From the NCBI RefSeq assembly GCF_000238255.3, contig NZ_CP011040.1:1054001-1118000 (forward strand): DNA of 64,000 nt, in the 5' to 3' direction. Both the position numbers and the translations under genes were made by a program. The notes under the pieces were generated by a model. The model did not search any database. It was not told the DNA's origin and was given only the letters and a program-made list of their open reading frames with translations. The stretch comes from Pseudoalteromonas spongiae UST010723-006. Its GTDB lineage: Bacteria; Pseudomonadota; Gammaproteobacteria; Enterobacterales; Alteromonadaceae. Of the stretch, positions 33,987 to 42,248 are shown one piece after another. Position 1 is the first letter of the stretch. Every line of letters starts with the position of its first letter.

Positions 33987-35339
33987 GTGAAACAATTTTT
34001 TTCTCAGTCGTTACAAAAACAAGCGCTAGTTGCCATGTTAGTGGGTGTACTTCCGATCGTATTGCTTACACTGTGGTATGCCACCAGCATCTCGAAACAC
34101 CAGCAAGAAACGCTTATTATTTACGATGAAAATCAGGAGCTTATACTCGAGTACAATTATATAAAAGCAGACGTAAATGGCATTGAAAAGGCGCTCAAAA
34201 ACAACCAACTGTTAAAGAGTGAACAATTACAAATTAGTATCGAACAAAAATGGCAAACCACGCAAAATCGCATCGAATTACTAAAATTAAAACTCGCGAA
34301 AAGTGATTTTGTTGCTAAATTGCAACACGCGACATTATTAGACCCAAAAAGCGCTGACGAATTTGCGCAACTGGTGGCGCAACTTAAACAACTTGATGCC
34401 AACTTTGATGACACACTAGATACCCGCCTAGCAAATAAAAATGAACAGTTTAAGTCGTTACAAACCGAGTTTGTTGTTGGCCTTATTGTGTTACTGCCGA
34501 TATTAGTGATTATTAGTTCGTTTTTAATCTTTCGCATTTGTCGTCAACTCAATCAGGTTGAAACCGTGTTATCTGATGTAGGTAAGGGGCAGTTAGATCA
34601 GCCGATAAAATTATCAGGTAGCCATGAGCTGCAACAACTTGGCAGGCGACTTGACTGGCTTCGCTTGGCACTAAAACGCGTGCAACAACAAAAGGAAACT
34701 TTTTTACGTCATGTCACACACGAACTGAAAACACCGCTAGCCTCGATTAATGAAGGCAGCAGCTTATTAAACAGCGGTTTACTTGGCGAGGTAAGTGATA
34801 AACAAGGTAGAATTCTAACCATAATGCAACAATCGGTAGAAAAGCTTGCACGCATGATTGATGATTTACTTAATTACAGTGCAGCCAGCCACCCTGACGG
34901 ATTACAACAGGTCACCTCTTTCAACACACTTGAAGAAGAAATTAACCGTCACTTAAGTGATACTATTGCGAATAAGGACATCGCTATATGTTGGCACATT
35001 AGCGCTACAAATAAGGTACCTCACTTACCGTGTAAATTGATCCTTACGCAACTAGTCAGCAATGCGCTAAATCATGCGACGAGCACAGTAGATATTTACA
35101 TTAGACAAAATCATAATACCATTGAACTTAACGTGGCGGACGACGGACCAGGCATTAATCAAGAAGAAGCACACTTACTTTTTCAGCCTTTTTACCAAAG
35201 CGAACACAATAAAAACAAGCAAGGTTCTGGGTTAGGGCTTGCCATTGTGTCAGAATGCGTCAATCAATTAAAAGGCGATATCACATGGCAAGAAACAGAC
35301 TCAGGTGCAAACATACTAATTACATTCCCAAGCCAATGA
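33987..35339 (+). CDS. Sensor histidine kinase, GlrK/QseE-like
   Basis: A 450-residue inner-membrane kinase. I place the start at GTG 33987 (AAAGG 9 bases before it) rather than at TTG 33969. TM1 is at about 10-31, a periplasmic helical sensor at about 35-160, TM2 at about 162-183, then HAMP. The dimerisation domain has His245 in RHVTHELKTPLAS, and the ATPase domain has VSNALNHA, DDGPGIN and GSGLGLAIV. The following gene starts inside its stop codon (ATGA overlap), and the order kinase, small lipoprotein, sigma-54 response regulator is the glrK-qseG-glrR (qseEGF) arrangement that monitors envelope state in enterobacteria. Confidence 0.9.
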   Translation: MKQFFSQSLQKQALVAMLVGVLPIVLLTLWYATSISKHQQETLIIYDENQELILEYNYIKADVNGIEKALKNNQLLKSEQLQISIEQKWQTTQNRIELLKLKLAKSDFVAKLQHATLLDPKSADEFAQLVAQLKQLDANFDDTLDTRLANKNEQFKSLQTEFVVGLIVLLPILVIISSFLIFRICRQLNQVETVLSDVGKGQLDQPIKLSGSHELQQLGRRLDWLRLALKRVQQQKETFLRHVTHELKTPLASINEGSSLLNSGLLGEVSDKQGRILTIMQQSVEKLARMIDDLLNYSAASHPDGLQQVTSFNTLEEEINRHLSDTIANKDIAICWHISATNKVPHLPCKLILTQLVSNALNHATSTVDIYIRQNHNTIELNVADDGPGINQEEAHLLFQPFYQSEHNKNKQGSGLGLAIVSECVNQLKGDITWQETDSGANILITFPSQ

Positions 35340-35860
35340 AGATATTTAAACTCATTACACAGTTAAGTGCGGCACTGTTTATTGTCGCATGTACAAGTAC
35401 ACCACCTGTGCAAAATAACAGTGAACACACTCAGCCGACAACAAATACAAATAAAGCGGTAGAACAAACGCATCAACCGATTACCGCGGTTATAAGCGCC
35501 TTGCTTGCAAATTGTACTCAAGCGCCAACACATCCAACTCTTGAAAACGAGGCGTTACAAACATTTATTGGTGAATACTGTACAACAACCTCTACCAACA
35601 AACAGTTAAAACTGATTGAAGAAATTAAAACCAACGCGTTATGGCCAAATGATTACGTGGTTTGGTTTGATTCGCTAACTTGGCATACGGAAAACTTACG
35701 AAAACAAAAGATCACTAACTTTTATTCAGATTCAAAAGCTCAAAAACACGAGCAACAATTGCTCGAGCTGCAAAGGCAATTAATTGAACTTAAACAAAAG
35801 CTAGTCGACATTGAAAAACAACGCCTTGAAACCTCTCTTTCAGAAAACAGAACACAATAA
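35336..35860 (+). CDS. QseG/YfhG-like lipoprotein of the GlrK-GlrR operon
   Basis: A 174-residue lipoprotein starting at ATG 35336, overlapping the kinase stop codon. The signal peptide ends in a lipobox IVAC (Cys at about 19). After a Thr/Asn/Gln-rich linker there are three more Cys, including NCTQ and EYCTT, and a C-terminal coiled coil (about 138-165; QQLLELQRQLIELKQKLVDIEKQ). In E. coli QseG resides at the outer membrane and modulates the kinase; position, size and coiled coil suggest the same job. Sequence similarity to QseG is low, so the call rests mainly on the operon. It is followed 9 bp later by glrR. Confidence 0.7.
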   Translation: MKIFKLITQLSAALFIVACTSTPPVQNNSEHTQPTTNTNKAVEQTHQPITAVISALLANCTQAPTHPTLENEALQTFIGEYCTTTSTNKQLKLIEEIKTNALWPNDYVVWFDSLTWHTENLRKQKITNFYSDSKAQKHEQQLLELQRQLIELKQKLVDIEKQRLETSLSENRTQ

Positions 35861-35869
35861 AGGACACCT

Positions 35870-37204
35870 ATGAAACATTTGGCTAGCGCTGCCAATTTAT
35901 TACTGGTTGACGATGACACTGCGCTTGCAGAACTGCTTGCGATTCGCCTTGAAGGCAACGGATATAATGTCACTGTGGCTGAAAATGGTAATCAAGCACT
36001 TGCCCTGTTAAAGCAAACCGCCATTGATTTAGTGATCACCGATTTTAAAATGGCGAATATGGATGGCTTTGCTCTTAATCAAGAAATCAAAAAATTTTAC
36101 ACTGGCATGCCAGTAATTATGATGACGGCACATGGCTCTATTCCCGATGCGGTAGATGCCATGCACCAAGGGTTTGTTAGCTTTTTAACAAAACCTATCG
36201 ATAGCCAACAAATGCTTGATGTGATTGAAAAAACGCTTGCCGGCAAAGTAAGCCAAAACAGCAGTGTTGAGCCAGATAACTTTCATGGCCTCATTTACCA
36301 AAGTGAAAAAATGCACCAATTAGTGCAGCAAATAAAAGCGCTGGCAAACAGTAAGGTTAATATCCTTATTCAAGGTCAAAGCGGTAGCGGTAAAGAAGTC
36401 GCAGCAAAAGCCATTCACTTAGCCAGTAATCAAGCCAACGGTCCTTTTATTGCTATTAACTGTGGTGCAATGCCAGGTCACTTACTTGAATCAGAGTTAT
36501 TTGGTCATAAAAAAGGTGCCTTCACAGGTGCTGTAAGCGATAAAGAAGGTCTAGTACAAGCGGCCAATGGCGGTACCTTATTTTTAGATGAAATTGGCGA
36601 TATGCCGCTTGATTTGCAAGTTAAATTATTACGGGTGTTACAAGAGAAAAAAGTTCGTCCGGTTGGCAGCCAAGTTGAACAAGAAGTCGATATTCGTGTG
36701 GTCTCGGCAAGCCATAAAAATATTGTGCAAGCGGTCAAAGATAATCAATTCCGTGAAGATTTGTATTATCGCTTAAATGTGGTTTCAATTACCTTACCGA
36801 GCTTAAAAGAACGCTTAGATGATATCCCCCTGCTCGCCACGCGATTTTTAGCCAAACTCACCGACGATGCCAAACAATTTAATCCACAAAGTATCACGCG
36901 CATGCTAAGTTACGATTGGCCGGGTAATGTGCGTCAACTGCACAATATCGTTGAACACTGTATTGCCATTAGCGCCGGAAATATTATTACCGAAGATGTT
37001 GTTGCAAACGCATTGCCTGATTCAGACGAAACGCATAACGCCTTTGTTGGTTTAAATGAAGCCAAACGTCAGTTTGAATATGACTATATTCAAAAGGTGT
37101 TAGCACTGTCTGGTGGCAATGTGTCTGAAGCTGCAAAACTGGCACAACGAAACCGTTCCGACTTTTACAAATTAATGAAAAAACACGAAATTAATAATGA
37201 GTGA
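35870..37204 (+). CDS. Sigma-54-dependent response regulator, GlrR/QseF-like
   Basis: A 444-residue NtrC-family activator. Receiver (about 8-122, acid pocket D14-D16, phosphoacceptor Asp58, switch Lys in FLTKP), AAA+ domain (about 140-370) with Walker A-type GQSGSGKE, the sigma-54 contact loop GAFTGA, LFLDEIGDMPL and the arginine-finger region, then a Fis-type HTH (about 400-440; VSEAAKLAQRNRSDFYKLMKKH). RBS AAAGGA. It is encoded with its kinase and a lipoprotein. Likely targets include the divergent EF-hand genes, whose promoter region has a sigma-54-like promoter and paired inverted repeats; this link is inference. Confidence 0.92.
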   Translation: MKHLASAANLLLVDDDTALAELLAIRLEGNGYNVTVAENGNQALALLKQTAIDLVITDFKMANMDGFALNQEIKKFYTGMPVIMMTAHGSIPDAVDAMHQGFVSFLTKPIDSQQMLDVIEKTLAGKVSQNSSVEPDNFHGLIYQSEKMHQLVQQIKALANSKVNILIQGQSGSGKEVAAKAIHLASNQANGPFIAINCGAMPGHLLESELFGHKKGAFTGAVSDKEGLVQAANGGTLFLDEIGDMPLDLQVKLLRVLQEKKVRPVGSQVEQEVDIRVVSASHKNIVQAVKDNQFREDLYYRLNVVSITLPSLKERLDDIPLLATRFLAKLTDDAKQFNPQSITRMLSYDWPGNVRQLHNIVEHCIAISAGNIITEDVVANALPDSDETHNAFVGLNEAKRQFEYDYIQKVLALSGGNVSEAAKLAQRNRSDFYKLMKKHEINNE

Positions 37205-37230
37205 TCATACAGTTACGTAATAGTGTTCCG

Positions 37231-37624
37231 TTACACTTGGGCGTTATCACCGTTTTTGGATTGGTTTAAGTCTGCAAGTAAAATGAGGCTTAAACCAATT
37301 ATCGCAATATTCGTTGTAACTGGATTAAATGCTTCAATCAGTAACGTCGGCTGTAAAATCGCAACAAACAATAATAAACCACATAACGCTAAGATATTGA
37401 AAAATAAAAGCAGTTTTGAACGATAAAAAAACAAAAATAAGCAAACCGAACAACACTTCCCCGACTCCTGCGGCTTTTGTGATGAAGTAAGAGGTTTCTT
37501 CAGAAAACCCGATACTCGCCGTCATTAATTTTTCAAGTGGCGCAATATGCACTAGTTTTGGAAAAATTCCGTGATACAACCAACTAAAACTCACAATATA
37601 ACGAGCAATTTGAACTGATGACAC
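37231..37624 (-). pseudogene. DoxX-like membrane protein gene, frameshifted
   Basis: Two overlapping frames on the minus strand together encode one four-helix DoxX-like protein. The first (from ATG 37624) gives MSSVQIARYIVSFSWLYHGI...ITKAAGVGEVLFGLLIFVF. The second frame continues FFYRSKLLLFFNILALCG...NIAIIGLSLILLADLNQ to a stop at 37231. The switch falls at a run of seven T's (minus strand, about 37418-37424); six T's would restore a single frame of about 130 residues. The SWLYHGIFPK start is typical of DoxX-like proteins. A recent mutation, homopolymer phase variation and a sequencing error are all possible. Confidence 0.75.
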
Positions 37625-37748
37625 CGAGTTTCGTCCTTGATTTACAGCATTAATATTGACGTCATCCTAACATCAAAACACCCAGCAACGTTTTAAAGAT
37701 TGCAAAAACACCAATTTAAATCGCTTACGAAGTATTACGACCATAAAA

Positions 37749-37781
37749 AACACCCAAACAACGACGCGCCGTTTGGGTGTT
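37749..37781 (-). terminator. Terminator after the cytochrome b561 gene
   Basis: 11-bp perfect stem AACACCCAAAC/GTTTGGGTGTT (37749-37759/37771-37781), followed by TTTT on the minus strand. Confidence 0.88.
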
Positions 37782-37817
37782 GGCCCTAAGCCTTACAGCA
37801 TTTTTCGCAAAATGAAT

Positions 37818-38357
37818 TTAAGCGCGCCCGAGCATGCGCAATAAGGTGACATCTTTACTCAACAGGTGATGTTTAAACGCACCCAGAATATGCAACGCAA
37901 TCAATCCAGTTAAACCATAGGCAATATACGAATGCGCTGCTTTAGCTAAAATGAAAATGGTTTCGTTATAGGGAACAGCTGCAGAATCGATGTAATTACT
38001 GGCAACCAATGTAAAACCAAAAATATCAATACCGTAACCGCCGAAACCTGAGTACAACATACCACTTATAGGCATCAAGATAGTACCGGCTAATAGCGCC
38101 CAGTGGGCTGCTTCGATGAGCTTTTGTTGATGGTGTGACACCGCTGATGTAGGCGTTAGCAACCCTTTTTGAAGACGATACAAAGCACGCGGAAGTACTA
38201 CTAGCAAAGCTAACACACCAATAGACTTATGCGTTGGGTAAAGTGCCCACACCTCCCAATACACCATGTAATAACCTACGCTGATCAGGCCCAACATAAT
38301 AAACGCGCTCAACCAATGAAAGTAGCGAGTGGTACGATTAAGTGACGGTATATTCAT
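37818..38357 (-). CDS. Cytochrome b561 family protein
   Basis: A 179-residue inner-membrane di-heme cytochrome. I choose the ATG at 38357 (GGAG 8 bases upstream; MNIPSLNRTTRYFHW) over 38387. Four TM helices carry the heme-ligand histidines: RYFHWLSAF, the second near YPTHKSIGV, a third in EAAHWALL, and KAAHSYIAYGLTGLIALHILGAFKHHLL. It belongs to the bacterial CybB family, which oxidises ubiquinol or passes electrons to superoxide; the physiological partner is usually unknown. It is downstream of the LytTR regulator gene on the same strand but separated from it by a hairpin. Confidence 0.9.
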   Translation of the reverse strand: MNIPSLNRTTRYFHWLSAFIMLGLISVGYYMVYWEVWALYPTHKSIGVLALLVVLPRALYRLQKGLLTPTSAVSHHQQKLIEAAHWALLAGTILMPISGMLYSGFGGYGIDIFGFTLVASNYIDSAAVPYNETIFILAKAAHSYIAYGLTGLIALHILGAFKHHLLSKDVTLLRMLGRA

Positions 38358-38439
38358 TTTAATTACTCCAATTATGTAATGCGCCATACGTTAAAGTGCA
38401 CAATAACTGGGGTAAAGTTGGCTGTGATAAATTCACTTA

Positions 38440-38476
38440 TTTTGGGATGAACAGCACACCTCCATTCATCCCAAAA
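38440..38476 (-). terminator. Hairpin after the LytTR gene
   Basis: 12-bp perfect inverted repeat TTTTGGGATGAA/TTCATCCCAAAA with a 13-nt loop, starting 8 bp beyond the LytTR stop. No strong T-run beyond the stem's own T's; probable terminator. Confidence 0.65.
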
Positions 38477-38484
38477 GCCGATAT

Positions 38485-39276
38485 TTACTGGGCTAAAAGC
38501 TGTTTCACAAGTTGCCGTTGTGATTTGCTCACAGGTACGTTTTGCGCATTAGCAAGTACTAAATTGGCATTACCTGCTCGAATGTTTTGCATGTGTTCTG
38601 TATGCGCTAAATTAACAATGTAAGAACGATGTGTGCGAATAAAGTAATCACTTGGTAATAAAGCGATAAGCTCTTTCATTGTCATGCGCAGTAAATAGGT
38701 TTTATGTTTTGTCACTATGTCGATATAGTTACCGGACGATTTAGCGTAATAGATATCACTAAAAGCTAACCTCAATTCAGATGTGACTAACTGGCCTGAC
38801 AATGGTGCTTTTTCGTCACTTACAACAACGCTTGAATTTGCGCAGTTTTCTGCGGTACTCGATTCAGAAAAGAGCTGCTTTCTCGCCCAGATCACCAGAA
38901 CAATACCGCCATAAGCAAAAACGTGTTTATGCCAATTATAAAACACACTTTCTTGCCATCTAATTCCCTCAAACAAGATATCTAAACTAGTATTAACGCA
39001 CAGTACAATAAGCAGCGCACTTACACCTATTGATAAGATACGTTTAAACGAAAACTGCGCCTGTAACCCCATACAAATAAGTGGTGTTATCAGTAACCAA
39101 ATACCGTATTTCTGCAATGACCACGCAATAGACGAGGCAATATCAACACGTGTTTTTGCAATAAATAAACTATGAACGGTACAATTTAAACAAACCAAAC
39201 TCAGCATAAATAACCATGCGAGTGTCAGTAATTGATAATCTTTAAGGGTAAGAAATTTTTTAGCGAGCACAACCAT
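38485..39276 (-). CDS. Membrane-anchored LytTR transcriptional regulator
   Basis: A 263-residue protein with four hydrophobic helices in residues 15-130, then a short linker and a C-terminal LytTR DNA-binding domain (about 165-262; FSDIYYAKSSGNYIDIVTKHKTYLLR, LIALLPSDYFIRTHRSYIVNL, VPVSKSQRQLVKQLL). It has no receiver domain, so signal input must come through the membrane part. This TM-LytTR layout is common in Alteromonadales and Bacteroidetes as one-component regulators. The target is unknown; the cytochrome b561 gene just downstream is one candidate. Confidence 0.88.
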   Translation of the reverse strand: MVVLAKKFLTLKDYQLLTLAWLFMLSLVCLNCTVHSLFIAKTRVDIASSIAWSLQKYGIWLLITPLICMGLQAQFSFKRILSIGVSALLIVLCVNTSLDILFEGIRWQESVFYNWHKHVFAYGGIVLVIWARKQLFSESSTAENCANSSVVVSDEKAPLSGQLVTSELRLAFSDIYYAKSSGNYIDIVTKHKTYLLRMTMKELIALLPSDYFIRTHRSYIVNLAHTEHMQNIRAGNANLVLANAQNVPVSKSQRQLVKQLLAQ

Positions 39277-39422
39277 TCCTGTCTTTGCAAAACGAGTGTG
39301 TAATCATAAGAAATGGTCTTGTCTGAGTAAAATGCTATTTTCGAAAGAGATATATTCGATAGCAATAGCAATGCAAGGGTTTAAACGCAGTTCATATTTA
39401 TTCGCCGAGTAATGATCAGCGC

Positions 39423-39464
39423 GTTTACAGTAGATGCCTTGTGCAGGTGTCACCTACTGTAAAC
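39423..39464. repeat. Long inverted repeat downstream of the D-aminoacylase gene
   Basis: 11-bp perfect arms GTTTACAGTAG/CTACTGTAAAC (39423-39433/39454-39464) flank an inner GGTGTCACC palindrome. It sits 12 bp beyond the stop of the D-aminoacylase gene. It lacks a T-run; it may be a 3'-end stem protecting the operon mRNA or a DNA-binding site. The rest of the 39277-39475 gap shows nothing else. Confidence 0.6.
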
Positions 39465-39475
39465 CCCGATTACAA

Positions 39476-41017
39476 TTAATGAGGCTTAATAAATTCGCCC
39501 GCTAGCGCGCCGGTAAACGTGCCCGCTTTAATCACATGCTGGCCATTTATAAACACATCGTTAAATCCACTGGTCAATACATTCCATTGTTTAAAGCTGG
39601 CATTGACCGTTACATCTTTAGGATCAAACACAATCAAATCAGCGGATAGTCCGTGTTTTATTGCGCCTCGGTCTGAAATATTGAGTGCATTTGCTGTGGC
39701 CGTTGTACTTTGATAAATAAACGTTTCTAAACTAAGTACCTGCTGCTCAAGCACATACGTGGTTAGTTTTTTAGCAAAACTCGCATATTTACGCGGGTGA
39801 CCATTGCTTCCATCTGATGATGTGACAACCCACGGTTTAACCATAAAGTGATTAACATCCTGTTCCGACATATTAAACGATGCAACTTTCACGACAGGAC
39901 CTTGTGCCAACTCAATCACGGTATCTGCAGGCGTAAGTGAACGGTCTTTTGCAACCTCAGCGAGGGTTTTACCAGTAATCCCCTCTTGCTCTGTCACGGT
40001 AATAAGCAAGCGTTCAGCCCCACCACGACGACGGATATTTTCACTTATTTCAGTAAAAATTTGTTGATATAAACGTTTATCTTTTAAGCGCTTAATAGTG
40101 GCTTTTTTACCCCCTTCGCGCACCCAGCTTGGTACAACAGCGCCACTGATTGAGGTACCTGATGCAAGCCAAGGATATTGGTCAGCTGTTATCTTTATGC
40201 CGCGTTGCTGCGCGGCTTCAACAAGTGCAATGGCATCATTTGCTTGTCCCCATACATCAACGCCGAGCGCTTTAATATGACCAAGATGCAATGGCATCTT
40301 GGCTTGCTCCGCTACATGAATTGCCTCTTTTACCGCGTTTAAAAAGCCAATATTAAAAGTACTTTCGTCTCGTAAATGCGTTTCATAAATACCTTGGTAA
40401 TTGGCAGCGACTTTAGCAAGTGAAACCACTTCTTCTGTCGTTGCAAACGTGCCCGGTAAATAATAAAGCCCTGTTGATAAACCTAAGGCACCAGCTTGCA
40501 TATTGCGCTCAACAAGGGCTTTCATTTTATTCATTTCTCGCGTAGTGGGTTGACGGTCTTCTTTTCCCATTACCGCATTGCGCACTGTATTATGGCCGAT
40601 AAAAAATGCCACATTTGTACCAATACCGTGCGATAACAGCTGCTTTGTAGTTTTAGCAATTGAGAGCGGGCTTTTGCCATCGTTACCATTAATTACAGTG
40701 GTGACTCCTTGCGTGAGGTAGTTCAAATTAGCGCTCGTTTTTTCGTTTTTCAGTTCAGACAAGCTGTGCGTATGAGGGTCAATAAAGCCTGGACTAATCA
40801 CTTTACTACCGTAATCAATATAATTTACATCTAAAGAACGGTATTTAAAGCGCTGGCCGATATCACATATCGTTTTTCCACAAATTGCGATATCAAGAGC
40901 TTCAAAGGATTTTTTATCGCTATTGAATACGCGTTCGCTACTGATCACATAATCAATTTGTGGCTTGGCAAACACACTAAGACTCAACACACTCAATGTT
41001 AATAGTAGATACTTCAT
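39476..41017 (-). CDS. Periplasmic N-acyl-D-amino-acid deacylase (D-aminoacylase)
   Basis: A 513-residue amidohydrolase with a signal peptide (1-18, ending SVFA). It shows the D-aminoacylase/dihydroorotase-type fold: the metal-binding VISPGFIDPHTHS, a long conserved helix GALGLSTGLYYLPGTFA, ETHLRDES, HIKALG, TADQYPW and a late VTSSDGSNGHPRKYASF Asp. These enzymes hydrolyse N-acyl-D-amino acids or D-amino-acid dipeptides, releasing the free D-amino acid. It is the last gene of a TonB receptor/M14 carboxypeptidase/deacylase operon, 8 bp after the carboxypeptidase. Being periplasmic, it likely finishes breakdown of D-residue peptides before uptake across the inner membrane. Confidence 0.88.
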   Translation of the reverse strand: MKYLLLTLSVLSLSVFAKPQIDYVISSERVFNSDKKSFEALDIAICGKTICDIGQRFKYRSLDVNYIDYGSKVISPGFIDPHTHSLSELKNEKTSANLNYLTQGVTTVINGNDGKSPLSIAKTTKQLLSHGIGTNVAFFIGHNTVRNAVMGKEDRQPTTREMNKMKALVERNMQAGALGLSTGLYYLPGTFATTEEVVSLAKVAANYQGIYETHLRDESTFNIGFLNAVKEAIHVAEQAKMPLHLGHIKALGVDVWGQANDAIALVEAAQQRGIKITADQYPWLASGTSISGAVVPSWVREGGKKATIKRLKDKRLYQQIFTEISENIRRRGGAERLLITVTEQEGITGKTLAEVAKDRSLTPADTVIELAQGPVVKVASFNMSEQDVNHFMVKPWVVTSSDGSNGHPRKYASFAKKLTTYVLEQQVLSLETFIYQSTTATANALNISDRGAIKHGLSADLIVFDPKDVTVNASFKQWNVLTSGFNDVFINGQHVIKAGTFTGALAGEFIKPH

Positions 41018-41025
41018 GGTGTTTC

Positions 41026-42177
41026 CTATTTTGCTGTTTTGGACTGATTAAGTAAGGTTTCACTCAAGGTGTTCGCTGCCGAAATTGCCACTTGCTTAAT
41101 CACCTTACGATTGGTGTTATCACCCATTTCGTATGTAATGGCGTGCACACCATAGGTATCTGATAACCACTGTTTAAATACGCCGCGCCCTGGGTTATGT
41201 CCCGGCTTATCAAGCACAGTGAAATTTGGCTCTGCATTCGCTAAGCGTTCAAGCCAATTAACGGTGGTATCATCAGGTGTTAAGCCTTTGCCTTGCGGCA
41301 TAGTGTAAAACACATCGTGGTGTGTTGAGTGAAAATCAACACCGTAGGTTATCTTGCCGCCACGTTTAACTATCGTATCTAAATATTGCTTAATTGCCGC
41401 GGTTTCAGGTTGCTTAAAGTGTTTCCAATCGCGGTTGAGGTCAACCCCGTTAACATTGTGTCGCCAATGACCAAGTGCTACACCATCAGGGTTAATATTT
41501 GGTACAAACACAATATTGTAGTGTTGCCTAAAAGTTGAATTTTCTAGCAGGGTTTCACTAAATGGGAAATACGCTAAAGCACCGGTAATTTCTGGTGGGT
41601 GCTGGCGTCCTATCACCAATAAATATTTGTCGCTTTGCCCTTTACTCAATAGCGCTGTAATCGCGCGTCCTTGAACCGATTGGCCAAGAGAAACTGAGGT
41701 TAATTCAAACCGCGTTTTAATGTTTTGCATCCAATTTTCATACGTGTGATTAGACACAATTTCTTGTCCTGCAACCAATAATGGCGTGTCGCCAAGTGTC
41801 ACTTGGAACACTAAATCACCGTTTTTAATACGGTACGGTAGCGCGGTCCAACTTACACCATCAACACTAGCCTTGGGATGATAACGATGTTTACCACCAT
41901 AGTACTTAACCCTAACGGTCACTTCACTTGCGGTTTTTGCCTGTAACTTAAACGCGTACCAAGGGCTGTCATTAATCGGTTTATTTTCCGGTTTAATGCT
42001 AATTGAGACATGGTTGCCATTGATTTTGCAATCATTCACTCGTGCACTTTCAAAATCAGTCGTTAACAACAGTGACTCACTTTGACAGCTTGCTTTACCA
42101 TCAAAATTAACGCTTGCGTGTAACGTGCAGCAAATGAATAAAAGCGATGCAGATAAGAGATGTTTATGAAATAACAT
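41026..42177 (-). CDS. Periplasmic M14 zinc carboxypeptidase
   Basis: A 383-residue secreted enzyme. The start is ATG 42177 (AAGG 8 bases upstream), which gives a clean signal peptide MLFHKHLLSASLLFICCTLHA; the ATG at 42210 falls inside a hairpin. A beta-rich N-terminal domain precedes the peptidase domain (about 150-375) with zinc ligands in GRQHPPEITG and VDFHSTHHD, the NPDGV...VNGVDLNRDW substrate region, and a catalytic Glu in TYEMGDNT. M14 members include enzymes that cut gamma-D-glutamyl bonds of murein peptides (MpaA type). The D-amino-acid context makes such a role attractive but unproven. Confidence 0.87.
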   Translation of the reverse strand: MLFHKHLLSASLLFICCTLHASVNFDGKASCQSESLLLTTDFESARVNDCKINGNHVSISIKPENKPINDSPWYAFKLQAKTASEVTVRVKYYGGKHRYHPKASVDGVSWTALPYRIKNGDLVFQVTLGDTPLLVAGQEIVSNHTYENWMQNIKTRFELTSVSLGQSVQGRAITALLSKGQSDKYLLVIGRQHPPEITGALAYFPFSETLLENSTFRQHYNIVFVPNINPDGVALGHWRHNVNGVDLNRDWKHFKQPETAAIKQYLDTIVKRGGKITYGVDFHSTHHDVFYTMPQGKGLTPDDTTVNWLERLANAEPNFTVLDKPGHNPGRGVFKQWLSDTYGVHAITYEMGDNTNRKVIKQVAISAANTLSETLLNQSKTAK

Positions 42178-42202
42178 AATGTGCCTTAAGAATACGAGAA
42201 AT

Positions 42203-42224
42203 AGCGGCATTTGTTCATGCCGCT
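42203..42224. repeat. Hairpin between the TonB receptor and M14 genes
   Basis: 8-bp perfect stem AGCGGCAT/ATGCCGCT with a 6-nt loop, located between the receptor stop (42249) and the M14 start (42177). No T-run follows on the minus strand. Such stems often adjust relative expression inside operons. Confidence 0.6.
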
Positions 42225-42248
42225 GGTTGCTTACATCACGTTTCAGAA

